Assembly (NCBI GenBank): GCA_027886175.1
Contig: JAJNNQ010000011.1
Coordinates: 5,022,001 to 5,086,000 of the forward strand
Direction: 5' to 3'
Length of the DNA stretch: 64,000 nucleotides
Source of the DNA: Phylloscopus collybita
Taxonomy: Eukaryota; Chordata; Aves; Passeriformes; Phylloscopidae
The notes beneath the pieces were generated by a model. The model saw only the letters and a list, made by a program, of their open reading frames with translations. It had not been told where the DNA came from and did not search any database. Below, piece after piece: positions 10,711 through 22,905 of the stretch (within the stretch, counting starts at the first letter, position 1; each line of letters begins with the position of its first letter). The translations under genes and the position numbers were made by a program.

Positions 10711-11029
10711 CACTCTTAGCAGATGTGGGGATGGGTTGGAAATGCAGGATTTTTGATTTGCTCCTAAATGTGATTGTCATTGACTGGGAAGGGATTTGAT
10801 GGCTAATTTGGGACCGGGACCCTCCCATTGTCTGCCACCCCTCCTTCAACGACCCCCCCAAAGCTCTAGGACCCTTCCCATCCTTGAGCCCCCCCAGTGC
10901 GCCAGGACCCCCCACTCACCGCCCCTCTCCCACCCATGGGAACCCCCCCTCACCGCGTCCCCCCCAATCACCAGGACCCTCCCAATCCATGGGACCCCCG
11001 CACTCACCACGCACCCCCCTCAGAGCCCC

Positions 11030-11400
11030 CCGGGCCCAGCGCCGGGGCCGCTCCGCAGCCGAGGTACCCGAGAAATGCCGCCTGCAGAGCCCGCCACTCG
11101 TCGCGATTGGCTGGTTCTGCCGTCACTCCTGGGTCTGACTGCGCGCTGATTGGGCAGAGCAGAGCAGGGACACGCCCACGTCTCGCCCCCATCGCGTAGA
11201 AGAGCCGCCATTTTTTGGATCCTCTGTGCGGAGGAGGCGGCGGCGGCGGAGCTCGGAGGCGGCTCCGGCGCAGGTGGGAGCCGCGCTGGGTTGTGCCGGG
11301 GCTCGGGGCTCGGGGCTCGGGGCTCGGGGCTCGGGGCTGGCTGCGGGCGGAGGGGGCGGCAGGGGGCTCTGGCTGTGGCTGGGTTGTGCCGTGTCCTCGT
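11030..11400. promoter_or_regulatory. Divergent CpG promoter between Z1 and Z2
   Basis: The block is CpG-rich, with inverted CCAAT boxes (TTGGCTGG near 11106, TGATTGGG near 11148) and a YY1-type GCCGCCATTTTT near 11205. Candidate donors point both ways: GTGAGTGCGG leftward at about 11010 and GCAGGTGGGA rightward at about 11270. It is nearly identical to the blocks at 40.68-41.06 and 57.6-58.0 kb, each of which also sits between two outward-facing finger genes. Confidence 0.65.
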
Positions 11401-12030
11401 TAATATGCACCCCCCTTTTGTATAACATCCGATATTCCTGGCTCTGTTCAGGCTTTGTTCTTCTTCTCCGTGTTGAGGAATTCAGCAGGACCTTGGCTGA
11501 GCAGCAGTCCGTGTCAATGAGTAACATTTTCTGAAACTGATGAGTTTCTCCCGTTCTTTCCTTATCTCCAAGTCCCCGACCCTCTCTCCGAGCAGATTTC
11601 AGTCACTGACTCTGTTTTTGCTTCTTGGTTCCTCTTTGGTTTGGGGATTATTCTCAGTGTCCTCAGTTTTGAGAAAAACGAAAATTCAATCTTGGAATAT
11701 TTTCCAAAAGTTTTCCTGGCCATCAGCCAAGGAACACCCTGCACATTAATGCAGCCTTATCTGTCTGCTGTTCCTTTACTGAGGTACATCCATATTCATG
11801 AGTTTCATGCTCTACTCAAACATTCTTGACTGCTTTTGATGGTTTAGAAATTTTCTTTGTTTTGGTTTTCTGCTCTGGCTTATCAACATCACATCCTGCA
11901 GATCAGGTCCTGCTCATGGATAATCTGATCCCATCCCACGGTGAAATGTTGTGTTCTTGGTTTGAGTGGGTTGGTGGGCCAGACTGAGGGGCTGGATCTG
12001 TCTGCTTGGTTCTTATTTTGAGGACAGCTT
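11401..12030 (+). mobile_element. LTR-like intronic repeat, Z2 side
   Basis: Begins with GCACCCCCCTTTTG and runs through a CATCAGCCAAGGAACACC block to GATCAGGTCCTGCTC. It is shared with 41.1-41.6 kb and, inverted, with 57.1-57.6 kb. The first part resembles the L4 block, so it may be a second LTR fragment. The match to the sister arms breaks at about 12030. Confidence 0.4.
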
Positions 12031-13000
12031 GTAATCTAATGATGCCATTGAAATGATCAGTGGGTTCTCTGGCTCCTGATATGAATTTGTTGGGGTTCCC
12101 AGGGGCTGCTCCGTGGTGTTGTGGGATTTGTTCTGGTGGTCGTTCATCTTTTCCCCATTTTTGGGTGCTTCCTCCAGCCAGGGCTGCATCAATTTGTCTC
12201 TTTTCTGTAGTTAAATCATCACATTCTTGGATTCCCAACTGATTTCTCTGAACTTGTGGCAGCAGAAACTCTCTAGTGCTCTGATGCTCCCTGTGTGACA
12301 CAGACAGGGACAGCACATGTTGGAGTGGGGAGAGGGGTGATTGCCTCCCACTTATTTTAGTGAAGCTTTCTCAGCATTTTCCGTTTGCTGTTTCCCTTTG
12401 CAATTGAACCCATTTCTGTTGCAGAGTCAGAGATCCTCACTCTGGGCTCTGCCTTTAGCTGTGCAAATTCTGTCTTTGTGAGCAGGCAGAGCTTGGGCTG
12501 AGGGACAGAGGGAATCAGCCCAATTCCTGCCCCAGGCAAGGAGCCCCCGGTGCATTGTCCACACTTTTCCCCAGCAGTGTGAATTTGCATTTCTGAAGCT
12601 CCTCTCCTGGCTGCCTGGAACTGGAGCTTCTCTTCCTGGGCAACCACTGAATGACTCATATGTGGCCCCCCAATAATTTGCATTTTTTTTTCTATTTTGA
12701 TTTTTATACAATATTTTATGTGTTTACAATACAATATTTTAAGTGTTTATGCGTGAAATTGTCACCTTTAAAGCTTTTCTGGTTTTGCAAAATGCAGCCT
12801 AAAGATAAACTTTGAAAAAGCCAAAAACCAAAATTTTGTGATCACTGACAGCCACAGACAAACACACATAAAAACATTCCAAGGCAATAAATTTCTTTCT
12901 ACTTCTTCTCCTAAGACAACAAATTGATCCTCACAGCCCTGGCCCAAACCAAACTGACAATATAAAAGTAGGATATTGCAAAAACTTATTCTAATATTGT
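12031..13000. other. Unidentified stretch in the Z2 intron
   Basis: Two minus-strand open frames (about 11903-12316 and 12357-12734) look protein-like in composition but match nothing I know. The rest is AT-rich. It lies inside a block that is absent from sister arms, so it probably arrived by insertion. Confidence 0.3.
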
Positions 13001-13890
13001 AATCTTGTCACTGAAACTGTGGGAAAACCCCAAACTCTCCAACAATATCTTTAGTGTTAGAGAGTCAAGGCATCACTTGATTCTGGCCAGGATGTGCAAC
13101 AGAAATCATTTCACCCACACATAGCCCGGGGTGCAGAGAAAATCATTCCATGACATGTGAGTTTTACTGGATTTTCCCTAAACTTTTTACAGTCTGAACC
13201 CATAGAAATCCCTTGGTTTGATGTTCATTGCTTCCAAGTTGCTGAGGTCTCAGGATTTGATTTCCTGTTGGACCCGGATCCCTTTGCCTCTGATGTTAAT
13301 CAGGTCTGCACTGCTGGAATTCCTTCTCAGCCTTTTCCAGCCCAGGTGTCTGCAGCTCTTCCAGGGGCAGTGTCTGGGCTGGGTGTTGGTTGCTGGTTGC
13401 TGATGGTCGTTGATGTTTTGTTGATGGTCGTTCTCTCTGTGGGGATCTTTTGGGCTCTTCCCAGTCTGGTGAGATGTTCAACTCATCTCTGCTGAGTGGT
13501 GCAACATCCCTTCAAATAAAACCTTGAAAATTCCTTTCCCCGGGGCAAAGGCCAACCGAGGCTGAGTGGAGAAATGAAATCAAAAACAATTTTAAAGTCG
13601 GTCTCTTTTCCACCCATCCAACCCCAGCCAGCCCAGAGTGTGAGTGTGGCTGAGGCCCAGAGTGGAATTCTCCCGGTGTCTCCCCAGCCCCTGTGGCAGT
13701 GCAGGCACAGAAAGCCCTGAAGCTGCAGCAGTGGCAGCAAGGATTGGCCCGCAGTGCCTGGAGATGCCAAGGGAGGGTGCCCAGGCAGAGCATTCCAGCA
13801 GAGGATCTGTGGGCAGGCACAGGGGCTTCCCCCGCTGTGGAGCCCTGGCTGCTGCTCCCTTGCCTTCAGTGCAGGCTCAGCCGTGGGGAA
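13001..13890 (+). repeat. Segment S, copy 1
   Basis: Nearly identical, inverted, to 38.23-39.16 kb. It holds GATGGTCGTTGATG-type short repeats near 13400-13440. A 112-codon open frame is kept in both copies, but the copies are too similar for that to mean much. In both places segment S adjoins an ERV pol fragment. Confidence 0.55.
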
Positions 13891-15385
13891 TTGCAGGATC
13901 AGGACTGCACAGTCAGGAATTGTAAAGCAGGTTTGTTTTATTCCTGCTGGGACACCTATGGGATCTTTCCACCACTGATGCCGACCTCGTGGAGACAGGT
14001 TCCAGGTTTAAATGCACTCAGACCCCACAAAGCTGCACCTCCCTGCCCACCCATCCTTTGCCCATTCTCTGCCTTCTTGCCCTTTATATTACAATCAGCC
14101 TTTTGTGGTGCCACACCTTCTGGTGGTCGCTGGCAGGGGTGTCCTGATGAAGTCAGAATTCTTCCTCGGTGTTCAGTCTTTGACCTCCCTCTCTGAGCAG
14201 GTGCAGAGAAGGTTTGGGGAATTCCCACGTCAGTTTGTCCTGGCTGAAACCAGGACCCTGGTTCTTGCTGGTTTGTTAATCAACTGGTTCTGCTTTTTGG
14301 GGTCTTTACAATACCTAAGTCCAGCTTCAGTGAGTTTTAACAATACATCTTCTCTCTGTGGCCTTTACCTGGCACCCAAATTCCTTTGGATTCTGTTCAT
14401 GGGTCCGACCTTACAAGTTACACTCCTGTGTCTTCTGGTACAACTTGTTTCTCTTCTTTTACACAATTGCTAAATGAGCTGTATATATTTTTGTTCTCCC
14501 CTTCACCTGTTTAAGTACTTTATATGTTTCTAAAATTCTGAATTTTCATATCCATACACATTTCCCATATCAGCAGCCTCCCATCCTGCTCCTCCTTCCC
14601 ACTCCTTGGGCAGGACCCAATGTCCTGGTTGGATGTTGTCAGCAGCAAAGTCCCAAGGTGGGTCTGTGCCAGCCGAGCTTCCTGTGGGAGAGATTTCACA
14701 GGAGACAGGATTCTGGCCACAGACTGCTTTAAATATCCATCCCTTATCTGCACCCTGCACCTGGTGGAGAATTACCAGGGTAATGAATTCCAAACACCAA
14801 TTCCAAGGGAGATAATTGAGTATCTGCCCTGGATCTGGTCTTATTCTTGGCAAAGCCAATGGCAAAAGCAGTACCCATGGCTTCTTGGTTTCTGTCACCA
14901 GCTTCCAAAGGTGTTTCTTTATTTCCCCACTCATTCTTTCTACCTGACCTGAGCTCTGGGGGTGCCAGGGGTTGTGGAGGTCCCATTGTGTCCCTAAAGC
15001 TGCCATAACCCCCTGAAGGATCTTTCCTGTAAAATGAGTTCCCCATCTGAGACTATTGCTTCCACAATCCCTTCTCTTGGAATTATTTCTTTTGGAAATA
15101 CCTTAATAAGTGATGCAGTGATGGCTGAAGCAGTCAGAATTGCTTTTGGCCACCCAGTCAGGTGCCATGGTGTTAGCAGAAGATATTGAAACCTTCCTGC
15201 TCAGGGAATTTCAGTCCCAGGCTCTCACAAGCACACACAGCTCTGCCGGTGGAGCTGACCATGTGGGTGGTCACCTGTGCTTTGCCTGATTCCCTTTCCT
15301 AAATAACAGCATGTCTTGTAACTCTCTTCCCTTCTCCTGCCCTTGAAGACCCATCCCTAAACACATTTTCTGCTGACTCTTCCCA
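13891..15385 (-). pseudogene. ERV pol remnant: integrase region and 3' sequence
   Basis: The minus strand from about 15250 to 14530 encodes a retroviral integrase core and its C-terminal side. The PQSSGQVERM motif typical of gammaretrovirus-like integrases is visible near 14950, followed by a KKHL helix. The frame changes near 15040, so it is broken. Sequence from 14520 to 13900 may be the old 3' end or LTR but is not confidently identified. It is a dead endogenous copy in the Z2 intron. Confidence 0.65.
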
Positions 15386-15960
15386 GCCCGCCCTGATCTG
15401 TCACTCGTCTGTCTCCTGGACACTCTCGGGTCCCCAATCAATCCCCGGTGCTGCCGCCACCCAAGGGAGCCGATCACCCAAACTGGGTGAGGCACCTTCA
15501 GCTCCACTCACTGCCCGCTGCTCCGGGCGGTGGAAGGAATTCCAGAGGAACCCCAAGTTGTGTGGAAAAATTCCCATCACCAGAGGTTTGTGTCCACAGA
15601 GAAGGTAGAGGAGTCCTGTACAAGTCATTTCATTCATAAAACATGGGAGAGGCCATGGGACATTTCCCTCGGGGTCTCTCCAGTTGTTGGAGGACGTAGC
15701 CTCCTTTTCATCCTAATTTTCCTGGCTGCATCTCCCTCTCCCTTTTCCCATTGGCTGAAGTACTTGAGAGGTACAGACTTCCCAATGCACCTGCCACATA
15801 CCCCCCTTAATATGCACCCCACTTCTGTCTGGGTAGGGATATTCACAGCTCTGTTCACTCTTTGTTCTTCTTCTCCAAGTTCATGAATTGAGCAGGACCT
15901 TGGCTGAGCAGCAGTCTGTGTGTCAGTGAATAACATTTTCTGGAACTGAGGGCTTCTTCT
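15386..15960 (-). mobile_element. LTR-like repeat L4 (copy b), upstream of Z2
   Basis: Inverted copy of the block at 8.99-9.6 kb, including the GGTCCCCAATCAATCC leader and the AATGAA site. It is antisense to Z2 and again takes the place where a 5' coding exon lies in Z4. Confidence 0.45.
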
Positions 15961-16273
15961 GTCCCTTCCTTATGTCCAAGTCCCTGGCCCTATCTCCAAG
16001 CAGATTCTCAGCATCTGTTTGTAAAGACACTTTCCTCTTCCTTTCATGTCCCCTTTTACAGGAAGTCCTTTTGATTTAGAAGAGGTTTTGGCTCAGTCTT
16101 GATGTTTGGGGTGTTTCTGTTCTATGTCTTGATGTTTGGTGGACTTTTGGCTTGAATCTTGGTGTTTTGGAGATTCTTACAGACAAAAGGTGCCCAATGA
16201 TTTCCTGGGATGAGCTTGGCCAAGGAGGAACCCCCCCCTAAGGTGCTCTCCTCTTGCTTTTTCTCCAAACCAG

Positions 16274-17041
16274 GATTTGTCATTCCCAAGGAGTGTCCGG
16301 ATAAAGGAGGAGGAAAAGCCCCGGAGATCCTGCAGGAGGAGGGGCTGCAAACCCAGTCCAGGGAGCTGCGAGGAGGAAAGACCCACCCTGTGCCAGGAGG
16401 GCGGCCGGAGATCCAGCCGGAGCTCAGAGCTGGAGGAGAAGCCTGATGGAGGGGAGAAGCCCCACAAGTGCTTGGAATGTGGGAAGGGCTTCAGCCGGAG
16501 GTTCAAGCTCATCCAGCACCAGAGGATCCACACTGGGGAACGGCCCTATGAGTGCGGGGAGTGTGGGATGAGCTTCAGCCAGAAGGGCAATCTTAGGAAA
16601 CACCAGAAGATCCACACTGGGGAAAAGCCCTACAAGTGTGGAGAATGTGGGAAGAGCTTCAGAGATAGCTCAGCCCTGATCCAGCACCAGGTGATCCACA
16701 CTGGGGAATGGCCCTACACCTGCTTGGAATATGGGAAGGGCTTTGGAAAGAGCTCCCACCTGAGAAACCACCAGCGCATCCACACCGGGGAGAGGCCCTA
16801 CGAGTGTCCCCAGTGTGGGAAGAGGTTTCACACCAGCTCTGATCTCCTCGTCCATCAGCGGATTCACACGGAGGAGAGGCCCTTCCACTGCCCCGACTGC
16901 AGGAAGGGCTTCAAGCGCAACTCACACCTCACTGTCCACCGGCGCATCCACACCGGGGAGAGGCCCTACGAGTGTCCTGAGTGTGGGAAGAGCTTCTCAG
17001 ACAGATCTAACTTGACCCAACACCAACGGAGGCACCACTGA
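16274..17041 (+). CDS. Z2: C2H2 zinc-finger protein, 7 fingers, one degenerate (last exon)
   Basis: The exon starts after CTCCAAACCAG and ends in TGA. The linker region is like Z1, then seven C2H2 fingers. Finger 4 reads LEYGKGF: its second zinc-binding cysteine is replaced by tyrosine, so that finger should not fold. The frame is otherwise intact. Its first finger has an arginine at helix position -1 and phenylalanine at +2, unlike every sister. Unit X and the upstream coding exon are both missing from this arm. Probable nuclear DNA-binding protein; target unknown. Confidence 0.78.
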   Translation, partial: DLSFPRSVRIKEEEKPRRSCRRRGCKPSPGSCEEERPTLCQEGGRRSSRSSELEEKPDGGEKPHKCLECGKGFSRRFKLIQHQRIHTGERPYECGECGMSFSQKGNLRKHQKIHTGEKPYKCGECGKSFRDSSALIQHQVIHTGEWPYTCLEYGKGFGKSSHLRNHQRIHTGERPYECPQCGKRFHTSSDLLVHQRIHTEERPFHCPDCRKGFKRNSHLTVHRRIHTGERPYECPECGKSFSDRSNLTQHQRRHH

Positions 17042-17128
17042 GGGAAGCCCTGGGAGTGCCCTGAGAGCGGGAAGAGCTTCGTGCGCTGCTCCAGCTCCAT
17101 CCCCCATGGGAGGATCGGCGTTGGATGA
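17042..17128 (+). other. In-frame ghost zinc finger after the Z2 stop
   Basis: Twenty-eight codons follow the TGA in frame before the next stop (TGA at 17126-17128). They encode a decayed finger (WECPESGKSF, then RCSSSIPHGR). Readthrough would add it to the protein; most likely it is the relic of a last finger lost to a stop in the common ancestor. Confidence 0.6.
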
Positions 17129-17299
17129 TCCCCAGTGACCCCTGTTGGGCAGAGCCCTGGTGATCCCTGTTGGGAAGACACCTGGCTGGGGAGGCTCCAC
17201 ATCTTCCTGTCTCCCCGTGGGCACCTGGATGAACGCAGGGGCAGGAACATCCATTGGGACACAGACTGACATTGGGAATTCCTTGGGGAGAGCAGATTT

Positions 17300-17727
17300 G
17301 TGGTTTTAGTTAGTTTTAGCTAGCTGAATTAAAAAAGATTTTTGGATTTTTTTTTTTAGACGGTTTCAATTTGTTTTAGACGGAAATATTTAGAAGAGCA
17401 GTGAGGGCTTGCACTTGCAGCCTGCTGGGGCCTGGAGTTTTAGAGGGAGTGAGACTGGTGAGAGACTGAGTGAGCTGAGCTATATTTACAGCAAAGATTT
17501 CTTTAGTTTGTTATTTTTTTTCAGAGCAGCGAAAACTTTTATTGGTTTATATTATTCATTCTTTGGGCTTGTGGGCATCTTGTTTGTTAAGTAAATAGTT
17601 TTTTCTACTTTTCTCTTAAGAAGTTCTTTTCTTTTTTGGACTGACTGAGAGAAGGAGCAATTTAAGATTGCTTTCCAGAGGAACCCCCTTTGGAGGTTTC
17701 CTCCCAAATTTGCCCTAAACCAAGACA
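17300..17727 (+). mobile_element. ERV 5' LTR, 3' part
   Basis: AT-rich sequence ending in CCTAAACCAAGACA, shortly before a primer-binding site. The matching sequence of the sister arms is cut at about 17310 (after GAGCAGATTTGT), so the element or a deletion interrupts the Z2 3' flank. Its 5' edge is not defined. Confidence 0.5.
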
Positions 17728-17738
17728 TACATTGTTAT

Positions 17739-17755
17739 TGGCGCCCAAGTGGGGC
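17739..17755 (+). mobile_element. Retroviral primer-binding site, tRNA-Lys type
   Basis: TGGCGCCCAAGTGGGGC matches the 18-base site complementary to tRNA-Lys1,2 except for one missing base. This site type is usual for betaretrovirus-like (ERVK) elements. Confidence 0.65.
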
Positions 17756-19376
17756 TCAAAAAAATATATTAGTGACATTTTAGTTATACTTTATTGAAAA
17801 ATAAAATAGTCAGTAGCCATGTTGCGCCTTAAATCCCCAATGTCTCTTAAAATAAAATCCTTTCTGTTTTTTTGTTCCTGTAAGTTTTTTTAAAATTTTA
17901 ATACCTTTCTAGTCCCTAAATTTGTTTTCTTACCCAGAAACAGCTTCAATGGTGCCCCTAACACATAACTTTGACACTAAAAATGCACAAATTTAAAGAG
18001 CTATTCTCCTAAGCTCAGTAATTTTAATTTATAAACAGCTTCTACAAGTACTGGAGTTTGTGCCAAAGATATTTAGTTTATAACTTCTTCGTCCTACCCT
18101 GCATCCTAATTCCAGTAACATATTTAAAACTTACTAATAATTACACCTGGTTGGTTTAAAAAAAAAAAAGTAAAAAGTAAAGCTTTCTAGTCTTTTCTTT
18201 CCTTTTTCTCTTAAATCAGTTACATCACTTTTAAAAAATGGTCAGTATCCCCTAAATAATAAAAGAACCACTCCTAATATTTAACCTAATGATCATCCTG
18301 TATTCAGTTTACAGCTTGTCTAAAATAAAGTCTGTGTTTTCCAGAAAGGCCAACAAAACTGCTAACCTAAAAGTAAACCCAAAAATAACCCAAGTGTAAA
18401 AATCCTGAATAGTTTAAAAAAAAACGAAGAAAAAAAAAACCCTGAACCTTAAGAAAATTTTCTGATCCCCAACTTAAAAATTTTCATGTATACAAATACA
18501 TAACCCAAATAAAATAAAAAAAAAATCTAAAAAAACCCTACCATAATAATTCTAAAAAAAAATTCATAATCATAAATTAAGCCCCTACATAAGCTTATCA
18601 CACACTGCTAAATAATGTAAAACAGCAAATAAAAACAGGGGGGCAGGGAGATAAATCAGCAACGACCCCAATCACTCAAATTGCAACCAACACCCCAACT
18701 ACTCAAACAGCAGCTAAACCAAACAATAAACCTTAATCAACAACTATACCAAATAAAAAACTTAAATCAGCAGTTAAACCCAGTAATAAACCCAAAACAG
18801 CAGCTAAACCAGACAGGGAGCCTAAAACACCAACAGTCGCCCCAGCAAAAAAGCGCACACACAAAACTCATCAACCAGGAAACAATAATCCAAACAAAAC
18901 CCCTCAATACCTCCCAACACCCAATCACAAACCCAACCGGCCAACAGCAGATCACAAACCCAACCATCCAGCAAAAGACCAAAAGCTGCTATTAAATTCT
19001 TTCCCCTAAAGAACCTTCAAAACCTAAAAAAAAATTCCACTCAACAACCTAATAAATCTGTAATTAATTATTTAATCCGTCTTTAAAATGCTGCAAACAG
19101 AGCTACAACTCTAAACAACCCTGAAGCAAAGCATTTAAAACCGCTATGACAAAATCCAGTTATCAGGAACAAATAATAAAAAAACCCAAACCCTTGCAGT
19201 CTCTGGGAACAGGTCCTGGGAAGTGTAGCACAAAAATATCTGTGTACAAACAATCTCTATGTACAGCAAACCCAGTTAAAAAAACATAAAAGAAAAAAAT
19301 TAATGCTTAAAAAAATGGCAGTAACAAAAATTATCTTCTCAAATAACCTGAACACTAAAAACCCAAACTTACTACC
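17756..19376 (+). mobile_element. ERV internal region, A-rich and G-depleted
   Basis: Follows the primer-binding site. The plus strand is extremely rich in A and poor in G: only 3 G in the 120 bases 18481-18600. C is not depleted to the same degree. No gag or pol frame can be read; TAA and TAG triplets are everywhere. The composition changes abruptly at both ends. It is consistent with G-to-A hypermutation of a provirus, or with a naturally A-rich genome that has decayed. Confidence 0.55.
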
Positions 19377-20000
19377 TGTCTTGGGTTAGGGAACCAAAAA
19401 TGTGGATTCTATTTCATTTGTTGAAAGCAGCTGGGGAGATGTTTTTCTTTATCTCTTGTAAATCCAGGGGGGAGGGGGGCTGATGCTTTCTGATAACGGG
19501 CCAGCTGCTCAAACCAGGTGGGGCAGTGTTTCTTATCTCTTTCACCACCTGTCCACCCTCCAGGGGATATCTTCTGCTGATGGGCCATGCAGGCTCAGCA
19601 GTGACAGGACACATTCCATCATCCCATTGGGAGATGCTCCACCCAGTGTGGGAGGAGCCAACCATTCCTACCTGGATAAAAACTGAGACGTAGGAACACC
19701 AGGGATCTGCTTCCACTGGATTCCTGGAGGAAGATCAGACCCTTCTCACCATCACTGGGCCCTTTTCTCTCAGGGTCATCTCTGCCCCAACAGCACCACA
19801 TCTGCCACTCCAGGAGGACTGACTGTGGACTGCTCCCAACAGCCTGACCAACAGGGTGTCAGGTTGTATCTCTGACTCTGTCAGGGTTTCTGGGATTTTT
19901 GTTTGTTTGCTTGGGTTTATTTTGTACTCCTACATTTGTATTGTGAATATTCCTAGTCCAGAGCTGTTATTCCTATTCCCAAATCTCTGCCTGAAAGCCC
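19377..20000 (+). mobile_element. LTR of family L3
   Basis: Starts TGTCTTGGGTTAGG, which is close to the reverse complement of the LTR end at 17714-17727, so it may be the 3' LTR of that ERV. A GGATAAAAAC TATA-like box lies near 19675. I see no polypurine tract before it, and its body does not visibly match 17300-17727. The first 70 bases recur at 46.03 kb. Confidence 0.5.
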
Positions 20001-20690
20001 TGTAGTGGTGTGTTGGATTTTCTCTGTTCAATCTGTGTTCAGACTGTACATTTGGTGGGTTCCATGTACCCCCGTTGAACCCCCATTGGTTTCACCCCAC
20101 AGTTGTTTCCCCAGTCCCAGTTTGATGTCAGTCTCCTGCTCCCCACCCCCAAGGACCTGTCCATCTCACCGAGGCCTCTCCCTGGCTCTAGAAAGTTCCA
20201 GGGGAGGCGTGGTGTGGTAGGCCAGGATGCGAGGAGGTCCCTCCTTCCCCCAGGGATTGGCTCCTGGAGGAGTCTCTCATCCCCAGGGCCACTCCCTGGC
20301 CCTCCCTGGTTGCTCCTTCCCTGATCCTTCCCTGCGCTCCTGCCCCTGTTCAAAGCAGCTGGCCCAGGGCACTCTGTGCTCTGCTGAGGCAGACTCCCTG
20401 GGCTGAGGCTGCTCCCCTGAGCCCTCAAGAACCTTCAGTGGCCACTCCTCAGCAGAGTCCTCCTTGATTCTCCTCAGCTCCATCCCAGCTGCCAGCCCTG
20501 GAGCTGGGCTGTAAGGAACCCCCCGGCTGGGCTCAGTTGCTCAGCCTGCTGAGCTGCACCGCTCGCCTGCAGCCGCTGCCAGGGCTGCCCGGGGCAGGCG
20601 AGGGCAGAGACAGCAAGGCACGGCTCCAGAGCCCTGGGCTGCAAAATTGGAATCGTTTGGAGGGGCTGAGGGGTTCAGCTCTCACTTACT
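20001..20690. other. Unidentified stretch between LTR pieces
   Basis: No exon, domain or known repeat is recognised; it may be further ERV-derived sequence. Confidence 0.3.
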
Positions 20691-20975
20691 TTTGGACTGC
20701 TGCCAACAGCCTGACCAACAGCGTGTCAGGTTGTAGCTCTGACTGTGTCACGGTTTTCCAGGATTGTTGTTTGTTTATTTGCTTGCTTGGTTGGTTTTGT
20801 TTTCTACTACATTTGTATTGTGAATATTCCTAGTCCAGAACTGTTCTTCCTATTCCCAAATCTTTGCCTGAAAGCCCTGAATTGCAAAATGATCATTCCA
20901 AGGGGGTGAGGGGTTTGCATTCCCCATTCCAAGGGAAACTGCAGCTTTCCCTGGCAGATCCCTGTCTTTCCAAGC
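20691..20975 (+). mobile_element. Second copy of the L3 3' part
   Basis: Matches 19.83-20.00 kb (CTGCT(C/G)CCAACAGCCTGACCAACAG through CTGCCTGAAAGCCC) and continues to a CCATTCCAAGGGAAACTG end. A related end is found at 24.15-24.27 kb. Confidence 0.5.
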
Positions 20976-22660
20976 CAAGCCAAGGGGAGGTGGCAGTGGC
21001 TGGTTGGGGGTTGTGGGGAAGGGGTGGAAAAGTGGGGGATGAGAGGGGGCTGGGAGCCCCAAATTGCCTTGGGAGGGGTCCCACTCCTCCTCCTTTCCAA
21101 TCCCCGGGATGGAGCCGGGGCAGGTCGGGCTGGGGCAGCGCTGGGCTCTGGGCCCGGCCTGGGCACCCCCCATGAGCCCCCTCCTCAAATTCCCCTGGCA
21201 GCTCAGAGGGGTCCTGGTGCCATTTTGGGGTTCACCGGGGGCCGTGTTGGGGTTCAGGTGCCCCCCAAGGCGTCCCCAGAGCGGGGTGACACGGGGGGGA
21301 CACACGGGGGTCCCCATTCCCGATCCATCCCAGGGCCCGTTCTGCCCCCGCCCCCCCAGGCACGGTCACCCCGCAGGGTCCCCCCAAGTCCCTCCCCAGT
21401 GCCCCCCATGAACGGGACTGGGCTGAACTGGGAAGCTTTCCTGGGAAGACTGGGAGCAGCCGGGCAGGGCCAGAGTGCCAGCGGGGCTGGGGGGACACAC
21501 GACCCCCCCAAAATCAGCGCGGGGACAGAGCGGGGGGTCCCGGCCGGGCCCGAGGCCACGGGGAGGGGCTGCGGCTGCTGCTGGCTCAGGAGCTCTGTGG
21601 GCAGAGAAAAGGGGGTGACCCCGGGCTGGGGGGCCCCGGGGGGAGCACACACGCTCCGGGGGAGGGGGGACACCACCCCCGGGACCCCCCCTCACCTTCC
21701 TGCGCAGGCAGAAGCCGAGCCCCAGCGCCGGGAAGACGAAGCCCAACACGAAGCCCCCGATCCCCGGCAGCATCTTGCTGCGGGCGGCGTCCGGCGGCAT
21801 CTCTGGGGGGTCCGCAGGGGTCAGGACCCCCCAAAACCTCGCACAGACACCCCAGGCCCCTCCAAGCTCCCTCCCAGTCTCCCCCAGCCCACCCAGGACC
21901 CCCTGAAACCTTCTCCCAATCCCTTCCCGGCCTCCCCAGGACCCCCCAAAGCCCCTCCTGTCCCTCTCAGGATCCCACAGCCCCCTCCCAGTTGCCCCCC
22001 AGGGCCCCCAAAGCCTCTCCCGGTCCCTTCCCAGCCCCTCCAGGACTCACCCAGACCCCTCCCAGTCTCTTCCCAGCACAACCAACCTCATCCCAGCCCC
22101 GCTTTCCCATCCCCCAGCTCCTCCCAGCCCCCCCAGGCTCACTCCCATCCCTCCCAGTCACACCCAGCACCCCCAAACTCCCTCCCAGCGCCCCCCAGCA
22201 CCCCCGGAACCCCATCCCACCCTCCCCAGCCCCCTCCAAACTCCTGCTCCGCCCTTCCACAGCCCCCAGCCCCTCTCCCAGTTCCAACCGGGCTCTCCCC
22301 AGCTCCCTCCCAGTTGCTCCCAGCACATCCCAGTGCCTCTGCCGGCCCGGCCAGCGGCTCCCCCGTGCCCCAGTGCCGGCTCAGGGGCTGCTCCAGGCTG
22401 ACGTGCTCCACCTGGCAGCTGGAGGTGACCCCGCGGGGCCGGGGGGGCGTTTCCAGCAGCACCAGCAGCTGGTGGCTCCAGTCCCCGTTGGGCACCACGG
22501 CGGTGGCCACCACGTGCCCCGAGAGCTCCTGCTGGCCCTGGAACCACCTCAGCCGGCTCTGGGCAGGGGAGAAATCCATCCCGGAGCAGAGCAGGCGGCC
22601 GGGGCCGGGCTGGGAGCTCGAGGGCAGCAGCGAGATGGAAACGCTGGGGGGGCACTGGGA

Positions 22661-22795
22661 GAGAGAGGGGACAGACTGGGATCAACTGGGGGGAACTGGG
22701 AGAGAGAGGGGACAGACTGGGATCAACTGGGGGGAACTGGGAGAGAGAGGGGACAGACTGGGATCAACTGGGGGGAACTGGGAGAGAGAAGGGAG
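22661..22795. repeat. 41-base tandem repeat, about 3 copies
   Basis: The unit runs AACTGGGAGAGAGAGGGGAC to CAACTGGGGGG, in the class II intron between exons 2 and 3. The units are almost identical, so the array is young. A related (GGGATGGACT)n run lies at 22999-23060. Confidence 0.75.
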
Positions 22796-22905
22796 GGGCG
22801 GTGTGGGCTTGTGAGGGACTGGGAATGGACTGGGATGAACTGGGAATGAAGCGCGCGGCGCTGGGAGGCCGAGTCCCGCGCGGGGCGCTCGGCGCTGCGG
22901 GTCTG

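Noticed and set aside
13157..13495. A 112-codon open frame also present at 38.6-38.95 kb
   Set aside because: The two copies are a recent inverted duplication, so a shared open frame is expected by chance; no domain or splice context.
18681..18995. An Asn/Gln-rich 104-codon open frame
   Set aside because: Produced by the A/C-rich composition of the ERV interior; no gene signal.
21024..22814. A 596-codon plus-strand open frame rich in proline
   Set aside because: It runs antisense through class II exons 3-5 and their introns; high GC content suppresses stops. No domain.
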